From the NCBI RefSeq assembly GCF_015097055.1, contig NZ_AP023366.1, forward strand, positions 3,375,001 to 3,439,000: a stretch of DNA of 64,000 bases. The letters run 5' to 3'. The notes below the pieces were generated by a model, which saw only the letters and a program-made list of their open reading frames with translations, had not been told where the DNA came from and searched no databases. Numbering within the stretch: the stretch's first letter is position 1; each line of letters begins with the position of its first letter. Positions 41,796 through 51,598 of this stretch are shown piece by piece. The translations under genes were made by a program, and so were the position numbers. The stretch is from Effusibacillus dendaii (GTDB taxonomy: Bacteria; Bacillota; Bacilli; Tumebacillales; Effusibacillaceae).

Positions 41796-42254
41796 ATGCC
41801 AATGCGATTAGGCAGCCCATTGCCTCCTCTTGATGGCGCAACTGAATGGTTCAATGCACAAGGATTTGATCCCGCTCAGTTGCAGAATCATCCCGTGTTA
41901 GTGCATTTTTGGGCTGTATCCTGCCATATCTGCCACGAGGTTATGCCGGAAGTGGTTGCATATCGGGATACATATAAACCGTATGGACTTCAATTTGTCG
42001 GGGTGCATATGCCGAAACAGGAAAGCGACACGGATTTGGAAAAGGTGAAACAAGACATTGCGGAATATGGCATCACACAGCCGGTAGCTGTTGATAATCT
42101 GCACCAGGTTACAGATCAGTTTCAAAATCAATTCGTGCCTGCCTTTTTCCTGTTTGATAAGGAAGGCAAGCTGTTCTTCCGGGCTGCGGGAGACAAAGGA
42201 TTTCAGAACCTCAAACCAAAGATTGAAAGCTTATTGGGGATTAAACAGTCTTGA
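41796..42254 (+). CDS. TlpA/ResA-like thioredoxin-fold protein, cytoplasmic
   Basis: 152 residues with redox motif CHIC in VHFWAVSCHICHEVMPEV and the cis-Pro in QFVPAFFLFDKEG. No signal peptide or lipobox, so it acts in the cytoplasm. Cotranscribed with the 2-Cys peroxiredoxin, it is a candidate reductant. Confidence 0.85.
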   Translation: MPMRLGSPLPPLDGATEWFNAQGFDPAQLQNHPVLVHFWAVSCHICHEVMPEVVAYRDTYKPYGLQFVGVHMPKQESDTDLEKVKQDIAEYGITQPVAVDNLHQVTDQFQNQFVPAFFLFDKEGKLFFRAAGDKGFQNLKPKIESLLGIKQS

Positions 42255-42478
42255 TAAGCTGTTGAATGAAATATGTTTTCATTTCATCAGGAGAAGCCGA
42301 ATTCCGTTCGGACTTTTCCTTTTTTTGTGTGAAACAACCGGAAATGGTGGTAGCTGCTATACGGCAAATTTTTGAAAAGATTCGACCGTAATCCAAGTTT
42401 CTAAAATTTAAAATCTCAGAAGGGGATTGCCGGGCGCACATCGAAAAGGAATCAGGGGGGAGAAAAAGAGGTGGTTCC

Positions 42479-43138
42479 ATGTATCGATTAAGCAGACGGG
42501 AACAGGCGATTCTGATCGGTTTTTTACTGGTCGTTCTGGTTGCGTCAGGCATCTATATGTACGGGCGACCCGGCTTGTCTGCGAACATACCGCTGCCGAA
42601 AACGGATGCACAGTATCGGGAGGCATCCAGTCAGACGCAAAACATAAGTCCTGCGGGGACCGGTTCAGCGGGGAGCCAGTCGGAGGTGCCGACCAAATCC
42701 GCAGTCCCCAATTCTGTGACCGAAATGAAAGTGGACGTAAAAGGGGCTGTCCATCTGCCGGGCGTCTATACGCTGCCGGTCGGTTCTCGGGTTGCGGATG
42801 CGCTGCAGGCGGCAGGCGGCGCAAACGATCAGGCCGATTTGCAAACGGTCAATCTGGCTCAAAAATTGGTTGACGGCGGTATGTTGGTCATACCCGTCAA
42901 AGGTGAAAAGGAAGCGGGCGCAAGCACCGCCAGCTCCGTGCAGCGAAAAGTAAACATCAATACGGCGACCGCCGCCGAACTGGATGCTGTTAACGGGATT
43001 GGTTCAACCAGAGCAAACGATATCGTCGCGTTTCGGGAACGGCAGGGACCTTTTCAATCGGTGGATGATCTGTTGAAGGTAAAAGGATTTGGACCGAAAC
43101 TTTTGGAATCGCTTCGGGAACAAATTACGGTGAATTAA
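42479..43138 (+). CDS. comEA: Competence protein ComEA (DNA receptor)
   Basis: 219 residues. N-terminal membrane anchor (ILIGFLLVVLVASGIYMYG), a variable linker, an SLBB domain (MKVDVKGAVHLPGVYTLPVG) and C-terminal helix-hairpin-helix pair (KVNINTATAAELDAVNGIGS and FQSVDDLLKVKGFGPKLLES). It binds double-stranded DNA outside the membrane in transformation. Confidence 0.93.
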   Translation: MYRLSRREQAILIGFLLVVLVASGIYMYGRPGLSANIPLPKTDAQYREASSQTQNISPAGTGSAGSQSEVPTKSAVPNSVTEMKVDVKGAVHLPGVYTLPVGSRVADALQAAGGANDQADLQTVNLAQKLVDGGMLVIPVKGEKEAGASTASSVQRKVNINTATAAELDAVNGIGSTRANDIVAFRERQGPFQSVDDLLKVKGFGPKLLESLREQITVN

Positions 43139-44467
<1,329 letters not shown>

Positions 44468-44485
44468 AAATCGGTCCGGTCTCGG

Positions 44486-44534
44486 CCGCAAGAGAAGCGG
44501 TTCAGCCGGGCGGAGGCTTGCGGTACTTTTTTTT
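44486..44534 (+). terminator. Terminator after metY
   Basis: CCGCAAG and CTTGCGG flank a GC-rich 24-nt loop, then TAC and eight T. Separates metY from comEC. Confidence 0.7.
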
Positions 44535-44600
44535 CAGGGAGGGTCTGTGGACCCTCCTGCCCTCAAGCCGTTTATTTTTAATTCGTACGAGGTGGTGCCT

Positions 44601-47045
44601 TTGCGCCGAACGTTGTTTCGTTTTGTCATTTGTTTTCTCGCCGGTGTGGTGTGCGCCGGTTTTGTGCCCTCCCAGTCTCCTCCTGTTCTAATTGTGTCTG
44701 CGCTGGTCAGCTTTTCCATCGTCTGCTTCGGCTGGTGGATTACACACCGTCAGCATCGCCCCTTTCCTGTTTCGCTCCTGATGGTATGCTTCCTCTTCGC
44801 GGGTTTTCTCTACAGCCAAACGTACGACGCTTTTCACCCCAATCTTTTAACCCCTTATTATCAAAAATCGATCATCGCTTACGGAGAAGTTGTAAGCGCA
44901 TCCGAGAAACGAAACGGAAAATATCACTACACCGTTCTACTTGACCATTTGCAAGCAGGAAATGAAAAAGTTTCGCTAACAGATCGAGTAGAAGTTACCG
45001 ATGTGCGGACAAAAGAGCAGCTCCCGGCTTATGGCACAAGGGTAGAATTGCGCAGCATTCTGCAAGAACCCTCTCCCGCACGCAATCCTGGCGGTTACGA
45101 TGATCGCAAAGTTCTGGCCAGAAAAGTAACTCATGGGCGAATCACAGTCCGAACCGAAGCGCAATGTGTAACATACGGAAAACGGTTCACTTTCTACGGA
45201 TTTCTGATGGAACCGCTGCGCCAGCATACTGAACAGACGATACAAACGTTATTTCCATCCACTGAGGCGGACCTGATTGGCGGTTTGGTAATGGGATTTG
45301 CAAACGAATTGCCTGACGAATGGAAATCGGCTTTTCAATCGTTAAGTTTGACTCATCTGTTGGCCGCTTCCGGTATGAACGTTGGTTTAATTGCGGGATC
45401 ACTGTTCTTCTTGCTGAAAAGGTTGCGCTTTCCGAAACGGCTTTCCGATGCGATGGTGATTTGTATAATTGTGATTTTTGTCAGTTTGGCGGGTGCTGGC
45501 CCATCGGTGGTAAGGGCCGGGCTTATGGCCGCTTTGGCTGTATTTGGTTCCGCGCACAGCAGAAAAGCCGATTTTTTTACGATGGTAGCAGTGGCCGCTT
45601 TGATTTCTGTGCTCTATCTGCCTATGGTCACAAGTGATGTTGGATTCCAGCTTTCCTTTGTCACCACGATCGGTTTGTTTCTCTTGACCCCTCGGATCGC
45701 AAGCCGACTCCCCGGTCCCCGCTGGATTCGATCCGCGTTGGCCATTACAATTGCCGCACAAATTGCTTCTCTGCCAATCCTGATCTACTTCTTCAATCGC
45801 GTATCGCCGTTTTCTTTGGCAGCCAATCTGTATGCCATGCCGCTGATGTTCGTGTTGGTTCCTGTCGGATTTGCGGTGATTGTTTTGGGATCGGTTCACC
45901 CCTGGCTGGCGATTCCTTTCGTCGGACTGGTTCGTGTGCTGGTTTGGTGTTTGATGAAGCCGATTGTATGGCTGTCGAATGTGACCGCTGAGTTTACATG
46001 GACAATCGCCAGCCCGCCGACATGGGGCGTCTGGTTGATTTACCTGCTTCTGTTGTTGCTGCTGTTCTGGCGACAGGCCGCTGCCTGGCTGGAGCGGCAG
46101 TTCGGCCAGTATTCCTTCCGCACATCAGGCTTTATTCCAGCTAAGCGGTTCAAGGGTTGGGGCAGCAAGGCTGCTATAGGGACCGGTTTTCTGCTGGTAC
46201 TCCTGTTAGCCGCTTATTTGCTGCAACCTAAACCGCTTCGCGTTACGTTTCTGGATGTTGGGCAAGGGGACAGCGCGCTGATTGAAACACCTGGCGGACA
46301 GGCAATTCTGGTGGATGGCGGGGGAACACCGTCTTTTCTGGAATCCGATTTTGACCCGGGGGAAAGCATTGTGCTGCCGTTTCTGCGTCATCAAGGGATT
46401 TCGGCCATCGATTATCTGGTTGTGACACACGCGGACGAGGATCATGTAAAAGGGCTTTTGGCGGTCATCAATCAGGTACAGATCCGTCACCTGATTGTAT
46501 CCGGTTATGACGATCCGGCCCGCGTGTTTCAGCAAATTTTGGGTAAAGCGAAAGAAAAAAACATCCCTGTATACAGATCTCTGGAGGGAGTCGGATGGCC
46601 AATCGAACCAGGGGTGTTCTGGCGGTTTCTGCATCCAGGAGCCATCCGGACGGGAACGAGAAGCGATGCAAACGCCAATTGTATTGTGTTTGAACTTTCT
46701 TACGGCCGACGCTCCTTTTTGTTTACGGGGGATATCGATGGCGAAGAGGAACCGGATCTGTTTCCGTACCTGCATCCGGTTGACGTACTGAAAGTGGCGC
46801 ATCATGGCAGTCAGCATTCTTCCACAGAGGAGTTTCTCGCCCGATCCAGACCGCAAGTCGCTGTTATATCGGTAGGTAAACGGAATCTTTACCATCACCC
46901 TAGTCCACAGACAATCAAAAATCTGACTGTACAGGGGGCGACCGTCTTCCGAACTGACCAATCGGGGGCGGTTACGATCACGACGGATGGAAACCGGCTG
47001 CAAATTGAAACGGTCATGGGTCAAAACAAGATCAGTGTTCCTTAA
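44601..47045 (+). CDS. comEC: Competence protein ComEC/Rec2 (DNA channel)
   Basis: 814 residues from TTG 44601 with AGGTGG upstream; an in-frame GTG 54 nt earlier lies in a hairpin. N-terminal spans and the competence domain (GLVMGFANELPDEWKSAFQS, HLLAASGMNVGLIAGS) are followed by several membrane helices and a C-terminal metallo-beta-lactamase domain (FLDVGQGDSALIETPGG, VVTHADEDHVKGLL, VAHHGSQHSS). It passes single-stranded DNA across the membrane; the C-terminal domain may degrade one strand. Confidence 0.93.
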   Translation: MRRTLFRFVICFLAGVVCAGFVPSQSPPVLIVSALVSFSIVCFGWWITHRQHRPFPVSLLMVCFLFAGFLYSQTYDAFHPNLLTPYYQKSIIAYGEVVSASEKRNGKYHYTVLLDHLQAGNEKVSLTDRVEVTDVRTKEQLPAYGTRVELRSILQEPSPARNPGGYDDRKVLARKVTHGRITVRTEAQCVTYGKRFTFYGFLMEPLRQHTEQTIQTLFPSTEADLIGGLVMGFANELPDEWKSAFQSLSLTHLLAASGMNVGLIAGSLFFLLKRLRFPKRLSDAMVICIIVIFVSLAGAGPSVVRAGLMAALAVFGSAHSRKADFFTMVAVAALISVLYLPMVTSDVGFQLSFVTTIGLFLLTPRIASRLPGPRWIRSALAITIAAQIASLPILIYFFNRVSPFSLAANLYAMPLMFVLVPVGFAVIVLGSVHPWLAIPFVGLVRVLVWCLMKPIVWLSNVTAEFTWTIASPPTWGVWLIYLLLLLLLFWRQAAAWLERQFGQYSFRTSGFIPAKRFKGWGSKAAIGTGFLLVLLLAAYLLQPKPLRVTFLDVGQGDSALIETPGGQAILVDGGGTPSFLESDFDPGESIVLPFLRHQGISAIDYLVVTHADEDHVKGLLAVINQVQIRHLIVSGYDDPARVFQQILGKAKEKNIPVYRSLEGVGWPIEPGVFWRFLHPGAIRTGTRSDANANCIVFELSYGRRSFLFTGDIDGEEEPDLFPYLHPVDVLKVAHHGSQHSSTEEFLARSRPQVAVISVGKRNLYHHPSPQTIKNLTVQGATVFRTDQSGAVTITTDGNRLQIETVMGQNKISVP

Positions 47046-47074
47046 AAGCATTCATGGAAAAAGGTTGGGAGAAT

Positions 47075-47167
47075 ATGACCACCGGACAGGTTGGCAAAAT
47101 CGGTGGGAATATGGTCCGCAGAATGATCCGCTTGGCTGAGGATGAAATGGCGAAGCGGTCGAAGTAA
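47075..47167 (+). CDS. Mini alpha/beta-type SASP-like peptide
   Basis: 30 residues, TTGQVGKIGGNMVRRMIRLA then EDEMAKRSK. This equals the C-terminal DNA-binding motif of alpha/beta small acid-soluble spore proteins (compare ARQAGKVGGKLGGAMVRHMI in the gene at 55248) without the N-terminal half. GGGAG lies 4 nt upstream of the ATG; an in-frame ATG at 47054 would add seven residues. It may be a real short SASP or a fragment. Not previously listed as a gene because of length. Confidence 0.5.
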   Translation: MTTGQVGKIGGNMVRRMIRLAEDEMAKRSK

Positions 47168-47282
47168 TTCCATCCCTGTCGATCGTCTGTGCTGCACATG
47201 CTGCCGCAGGCGGTCGGCTTTTCCATGTTTTTGCATAAGTCGGAATGATCCTTCCAATCCTAGTGAAGAAGGAGGTATCGAG

Positions 47283-47783
47283 ATGTATGAGACATTCGTA
47301 AAGGAATTTATTGATATTATGGATGAACGGGCTCCTGTTACGTTGGTGCGCAATCGGATCGACATACCGCTTGGTTCGGTGGAAGCCGAACAGAGCACGT
47401 TGATCCATTCGCGACTGGATTTGGCAGATGAAGGCAGTCCACATGCAGATGTTGTGATTTCGCAGGGCAACGGCAGTTATAAGGTTGATTTTATCGCGCA
47501 TGTTCCGACTAACGACCGGATTACAGATGAACAGTTCATTTCTCAGATCCGTGAAGTGGGGCAGGTGGAGTCTGTTTCGGTACTGCAGTCAATTGACGGA
47601 CAGCATGATGATACTTATGTGGTGACGGGCCGTATGGATATCCGGCCAGGAAATGATGATCAGAATACAAATTCGGCTACGCACGATATATCCGAGAAAA
47701 TTGTGTCAATAATGAAAGCAGGCGGCTATCAGTTGGATGACACCGCCAACGCGAACGATCTTGTTTTGTGGTCGCCTGAATAA
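47283..47783 (+). CDS. Hypothetical acidic protein
   Basis: 166 residues from ATG 47283 (GGAGG 8 nt upstream). Starts MYETFVKEFIDIMDERAPVT; acidic and polar with alternating strands, no membrane span or Cys. It is between the SASP-like peptide and a small secreted protein, so sporulation expression is possible. Family not recognised. Confidence 0.6.
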   Translation: MYETFVKEFIDIMDERAPVTLVRNRIDIPLGSVEAEQSTLIHSRLDLADEGSPHADVVISQGNGSYKVDFIAHVPTNDRITDEQFISQIREVGQVESVSVLQSIDGQHDDTYVVTGRMDIRPGNDDQNTNSATHDISEKIVSIMKAGGYQLDDTANANDLVLWSPE

Positions 47784-47807
47784 TCGAGAATGACAGGAGG
47801 TGGCGCA

Positions 47808-47954
47808 GTGCGGCAAATGACAAGCGGAATCGCAGCCATCTGCCTGATGGCGGCACTCCTGCTGCAGCCGACACCGGCCGTAACGCAGGGCAAATCTTCC
47901 GCTCCTCAAAACGATTGGAGCACCTGGACGCATATCAAAAAATTAAGTTATTAA
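47808..47954 (+). CDS. Small secreted or membrane peptide, 48 aa
   Basis: GTG start with ACAGGAGGTGG upstream. MRQMTSGIAAICLMAALLLQ is a signal-peptide-like N-terminus, followed by TPAVTQG (possible signal peptidase site) and a 20-residue polar tail. It lies 24 nt after the preceding gene and is followed by a terminator. Confidence 0.55.
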   Translation: MRQMTSGIAAICLMAALLLQPTPAVTQGKSSAPQNDWSTWTHIKKLSY

Positions 47955-47962
47955 AGTGTATT

Positions 47963-47995
47963 AAAGAAGGCCGCCGCAGGGGGCCTTCTTTAATT
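47963..47995 (+). terminator. Intrinsic terminator
   Basis: AAAGAAGGCC pairs with GGCCTTCTTT, then AATT. Ends the small-gene operon. Confidence 0.75.
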
Positions 47996-48126
47996 CATAG
48001 TTAGAACATTGACACTGGCTGCGGGATGATCCCCGCGAAGGGAATCGGATTATGACCCCGATGAATCTGTCATTAAAATAGATAGATTGCATATCTTCTA
48101 CTAGATGATGCAGGGAGGGAAGTGGA

Positions 48127-48945
48127 ATGTTTGCAAAACGGAAATTTTGGCTGGTCGGACTATGCACTCTCGTTGCGACAGTCGTTGTATGGGCAGCGGC
48201 CGGTGGACAAGCTTCCCGATTCTGGAAAATGGGAAGCGGCACTGCGGATACCGATCCGGTGCGGAAATCAGCTGCCATTTCATTTTTGCAAAAGGAATTA
48301 CAAGTGAATGACGCGACAAACATTATAATCGGGGAATGGCAGAAATTGCCTCCGCAGAATAGAGCCCCTTCTGCTGCTGAAATAAAACAGGAACTGTCTT
48401 CGATCGAGCAGCAAATCGAAACGATAGCGGCCCAAAAAGCGCAGGCAAATGCCATACGCGAAGACAGGCAAAGTTCAATTCAGGCAGTGGAAAACGATTT
48501 TTCCAATGGACGGCTTACGGCCGATGATGCGGCCATGCTGCGCAGCATGTTTCAGCAGAAAGTGGACAAGCAAGTCCAAGAGTATAACAGATTGGACGAG
48601 CGACAGAAGCAATTGGAAACACGCAAGCAGCAATTGATTTCGATTCAAAATGGGGAAGCGCTTCAATACGCGGAGGCGGAAATAGAAAAGGGGCTGATGG
48701 CTTACAGAACGACAACCGTTTTTTATGATCCGAAACGGCAGCACATTCTGACAGCCGAAGAGGTGCGGGATCATCCGGCCGCTTCCGAATGGAAAGCCAA
48801 CCATCCGGATCGTACGGCAAATCGGATTTCAAGAAATGTTATCGTTGCGGGGAGCGGTTCGATTTTACTGATTGGCGGCACTGCTTTGCTTTCCGTGCTG
48901 TACAGACGGAGACAAACATTGAAAGTGCTGCATCCGCACACCTAA
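48127..48945 (+). CDS. Bitopic membrane protein with coiled coil
   Basis: 272 residues. N-terminal hydrophobic segment KFWLVGLCTLVATVVVWAAA, a long Gln/Glu-rich coiled coil (about 85-185, for example EIKQELSSIEQQIETIAAQK) and a C-terminal span VIVAGSGSILLIGGTALLSV with a basic tail. Likely an envelope protein with the coiled coil outside. No family recognised. GGGAGGG precedes the ATG. Confidence 0.6.
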   Translation: MFAKRKFWLVGLCTLVATVVVWAAAGGQASRFWKMGSGTADTDPVRKSAAISFLQKELQVNDATNIIIGEWQKLPPQNRAPSAAEIKQELSSIEQQIETIAAQKAQANAIREDRQSSIQAVENDFSNGRLTADDAAMLRSMFQQKVDKQVQEYNRLDERQKQLETRKQQLISIQNGEALQYAEAEIEKGLMAYRTTTVFYDPKRQHILTAEEVRDHPAASEWKANHPDRTANRISRNVIVAGSGSILLIGGTALLSVLYRRRQTLKVLHPHT

Positions 48946-49067
48946 TGCTTTCATAAAAATCAGGTCTGTTGCTATGAAAACTGCTCGTATTGCCTTTTGT
49001 CAAGGGGAAACAATATTGGAGGTGAAGGTGATCTGCAAATCACAAATTCCTGATGGGGGGTACTTTC

Positions 49068-49121
49068 TTGGAAAGTCCATTCGAACATACAGTTATTCCG
49101 GTAACAACCGTAAGAAGCGGG
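49068..49121 (+). pseudogene. N-terminal stub of an MBL-fold hydrolase gene
   Basis: A TTG with GGGGGG 7 nt upstream begins MESPFEHTVIPVTTVRSG and then runs into the IS607-type element and a stop. I read it as the 5' end of the same gene whose 3' end lies at 50994-51306. That link is inferred from the position and the look of the N-terminus. Confidence 0.45.
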
Positions 49122-49172
49122 GCTTGAACTGTAAACATTGATTCTGCCTAAAACTGACTGTATACTATCAAT

Positions 49173-49802
49173 ATGGACAGATTAGTAACGATAGGCGAAG
49201 CTTCAAAGGTGTTGGGAGTATCGATTACAACACTCCGGCGATGGGAAAAAGAAGGCCGTTTGCAACCGGATGAAATTACCCCCGGCGGCCATCGGCGATA
49301 CGATCTTGTGAAACTGCGGCCTGAATTGTTCCGGCTTCAGCGCAGCGACAGAACAACCGTGGCCTATGCCAGAGTATCAAGCCACGATCAGAAAGAGGAT
49401 TTGGAGCGACAGAAACAAGTCCTTGAAATGTACTGCGCTTCGCAAGGGTGGACGTTTGAAGTGGTTTCTGACCTTGGATCGGGAATGAACTACCACAAAA
49501 AAGGTTTGAAACGCCTCTTACACGCCATCTTGCAGGACGAAGTAGGCAGACTGGTCATCACACACAAAGATCGTCTCCTTCGTTTTGGTGCGGAGCTGGT
49601 CTTCGCCATTTGTGAGGCGAAAGAGGTGGAAGTGGTGATTCTCAACCAGGGCGAAGACACTACGTTTGAAGAAGATCTTGCCAAGGATGTTTTGGAGATT
49701 ATCACGGTGTTTTCTGCACGGCTCTACGGTTCGCGTTTACGCAAGAACCAGAAGCTCATAGAAGGGATGAAGCGGGTGGTTGAGGATGCTGAGAAGCCAT
49801 AA
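49173..49802 (+). CDS. tnpA: IS607 family serine recombinase/transposase
   Basis: 209 residues. N-terminal MerR-like helix-turn-helix (LVTIGEASKVLGVSITTLRR) and a resolvase catalytic domain with Ser69 in TVAYARVSSHDQKEDLERQK, GSGMNYHKKGLKRLL and ITHKDRLLRFG. It catalyses site-nonspecific excision and insertion via a circular intermediate. It overlaps tnpB by 17 nt. Confidence 0.93.
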   Translation: MDRLVTIGEASKVLGVSITTLRRWEKEGRLQPDEITPGGHRRYDLVKLRPELFRLQRSDRTTVAYARVSSHDQKEDLERQKQVLEMYCASQGWTFEVVSDLGSGMNYHKKGLKRLLHAILQDEVGRLVITHKDRLLRFGAELVFAICEAKEVEVVILNQGEDTTFEEDLAKDVLEIITVFSARLYGSRLRKNQKLIEGMKRVVEDAEKP

Positions 49803-50952
49803 GATTGCGCTTCAACCGAATAACAAGCAGTCCACCTACTTCGCAAAAGCGTGTGGTGTGGCTCGCTTTGCCTTCAATTGGGGCTTGGCAGAATGGAAGC
49901 GACAGTATGAAGCAGGTGAAAAGCCGACAGAAGCGTCACTTCGCCGTCAACTGAACTCGATTAAAAGAGATCAGTTTCCGTGGATGCTCGAAGTGACGAA
50001 AAACGCCCCGCAAATGGCGATCATCCATTTGGGGCAGGCGTTCAGGAACTTTTTTTCTGGTCGCGCGAAGTATCCCACATTCAAAAAGAAAGGCGTCCAT
50101 GACAGTTTTACGTTGACCAACGATCAGTTTGCGGTCAGTGGCAAGCGAATCCGCATCCCGAATCTTGGTTGGGTACGGATGCAGGAAGCGTTGAGGTTTT
50201 CCGGCAAAATCATGTCCGCCACCATTTCGCGTAAGGCGGGCAAGTGGTTTGTCAGTATTACGGTAGACACCGAAGACGTACCGCCGATGAGCGAAAGCCA
50301 AGCCATCGTCGGTGTGGATTTGGGAATCAATCGTCTTGCCACCTTGTCGGACGGGACGATGGTGTCGGGAGCGAAGCCCTATAAGACTCTTTTGAAACGG
50401 TTGCGCCGTCTGTCCCGCTCTCTATCGCGTAAGCAAAAAGGTTCAAAGAACAGAGCGAAGGCGAAACAGAAATTAGCGAAGCTCCACGTGCGGATCGCCA
50501 ACATTCGCCATGATGAGTTGCACAAGCTGACGACCAACCTGGCGAGCCAATATGGCGTGATCGTGATCGAGGACCTAAACGTCAAAGGTATGATGACGAA
50601 TCATCGCTTGGCGCGAGCGGTTGGCGACATGGGTTTTCATGAATTTCGCAGGCAGTTGGAGTATAAGACGGCGATGCGAGGCGGACGGGTGATTGTCGCA
50701 GACAGGTGGTTTGCATCGAGCAAGGCATGCTCAGATTGTGGCACAAAGGAAGAGGACATGCCACTGTCGATACGCGAGTGGACATGCCCTGAGTGCGGAA
50801 TCCATCATGATCGAGACTTGAATGCTGCAAGGAATCTGATGAAATTGGCCGTGAGTTCCACGGCGACAGCCTGTGGAGAGAGCGTAAGACCTGCTAACAC
50901 AGGGGCAGCCTCGACGAAGCAGGAATTCAACGTCAAAGCTACCTATGTGTAG
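49786..50952 (+). CDS. tnpB: TnpB RNA-guided nuclease
   Basis: 388 residues. RuvC residues are complete: Asp178 in IVGVDLGINRLATL, Glu262 in GVIVIEDLNVKGM and Asp344 in HHDRDLNAARN. The zinc finger has Cys315/318 (CSDCG) and Cys334/337 (CPECG). N-terminal helix-turn-helix/wedge region IALQPNNKQSTYFAKACGVA. So the nuclease should be active, guided by an RNA made from the element's 3' end, overlapping the tnpB 3' end and running to about 50993. The ATG at 49786 lies inside tnpA. Confidence 0.93.
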   Translation: MLRSHKIALQPNNKQSTYFAKACGVARFAFNWGLAEWKRQYEAGEKPTEASLRRQLNSIKRDQFPWMLEVTKNAPQMAIIHLGQAFRNFFSGRAKYPTFKKKGVHDSFTLTNDQFAVSGKRIRIPNLGWVRMQEALRFSGKIMSATISRKAGKWFVSITVDTEDVPPMSESQAIVGVDLGINRLATLSDGTMVSGAKPYKTLLKRLRRLSRSLSRKQKGSKNRAKAKQKLAKLHVRIANIRHDELHKLTTNLASQYGVIVIEDLNVKGMMTNHRLARAVGDMGFHEFRRQLEYKTAMRGGRVIVADRWFASSKACSDCGTKEEDMPLSIREWTCPECGIHHDRDLNAARNLMKLAVSSTATACGESVRPANTGAASTKQEFNVKATYV

Positions 50953-50993
50953 ATTTGAGTAAGTTTGGAGGAACGGATGGTGAGGCAGTTGCA

Positions 50994-51306
50994 CCGGACA
51001 TATTTCCTTGTTTCGTGAAAAAGATCGAGCTCTTATTGCAGGAGACGCATTTATTACGGTGAAGCAGGAATCGCCTTTTAAAGTGATCATCCAAGACCAG
51101 GAATTACACGGCCCCCCTGCCTATTTCACAACCGATTGGCAGGCGTCGCGGGAATCGGTAAAAAACTTGCCGCGTTAAAACCGTCAATTGCGGTGACCGG
51201 ACATGGCCGACCGATGTCGGGGGAAGAGTTGACGCGCGGTCTGGAAAATCTGGCACGTGATTTTGATCGTACGGAAATTCCCAAGGAAGGACGTTATGTG
51301 CATTAA
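50994..51306 (+). pseudogene. C-terminal remnant of an MBL-fold hydrolase
   Basis: Begins in the TPGH region as GHISLFREKDRALIAGDAFI, the third metal-binding segment of MBL-fold hydrolases, and ends AVTGHGRPMSGEELTRGLEN plus a short tail. A frameshift in an A-run at about 51168 breaks the frame between SRESVK and LAALKPS. The rest of the gene was lost where the IS607 element sits. Confidence 0.8.
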
Positions 51307-51450
51307 ACGTCATCTTCATCAAATGACGCCATCTTCAGTAAACGAAGATATGTGCAGGAATGAAAGCAAAGGGCTTAACCCGTGAGTAATGTTCATTACT
51401 TTTTCGGGGCAGGCTCTTTTTTCGGCCTGACAATAGATTAGAATAATTAT

Positions 51451-51465
51451 TGAGAATAATTTTCA
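51451..51465 (+). promoter_or_regulatory. Fur-like box upstream of the CDF transporter
   Basis: TGAGAAT-A-ATTTTCA matches the 7-1-7 Fur consensus TGATAAT-N-ATTATCA with two mismatches and is itself nearly symmetric. It lies 134 bp upstream of the CDF start in an AT-rich region. Confidence 0.5.
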
Positions 51466-51598
51466 GTATCAAGTAAATGGCCAAAAATGACAATGATAAG
51501 CGTTTTCAGACTAAATAACAAATCTAACTTAAATTTTTGTGCCATTTCTTAGTTTTTCGTGGTATATTAAAGGAAGCAGACATATGGAGGAGAAGCGC

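Larger units (their letters stand above)
49121..50993 (+). mobile_element. IS607-type insertion element (tnpA serine recombinase + tnpB)
   Basis: Contains a MerR-HTH serine recombinase and an overlapping TnpB gene. Edges are approximate, placed where the flanking MBL-gene frame breaks (GG at 49119-49122 left, CCGGACAT right). No terminal repeats or target duplication are seen, as is usual for IS607. About 160 codons of the target gene are missing. Confidence 0.8.

Noticed and set aside
44538-44557. GGAGGGTC/GACCCTCC hairpin as the metY terminator
   Set aside because: No T-run follows; the preceding hairpin with eight T at 44486-44534 is the better terminator. It could affect comEC translation but that is unsupported.
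49173-49802. MerR-family transcription regulator
   Set aside because: The MerR helix-turn-helix is followed by a serine-recombinase domain and an overlapping TnpB gene, so it is the IS607 recombinase.
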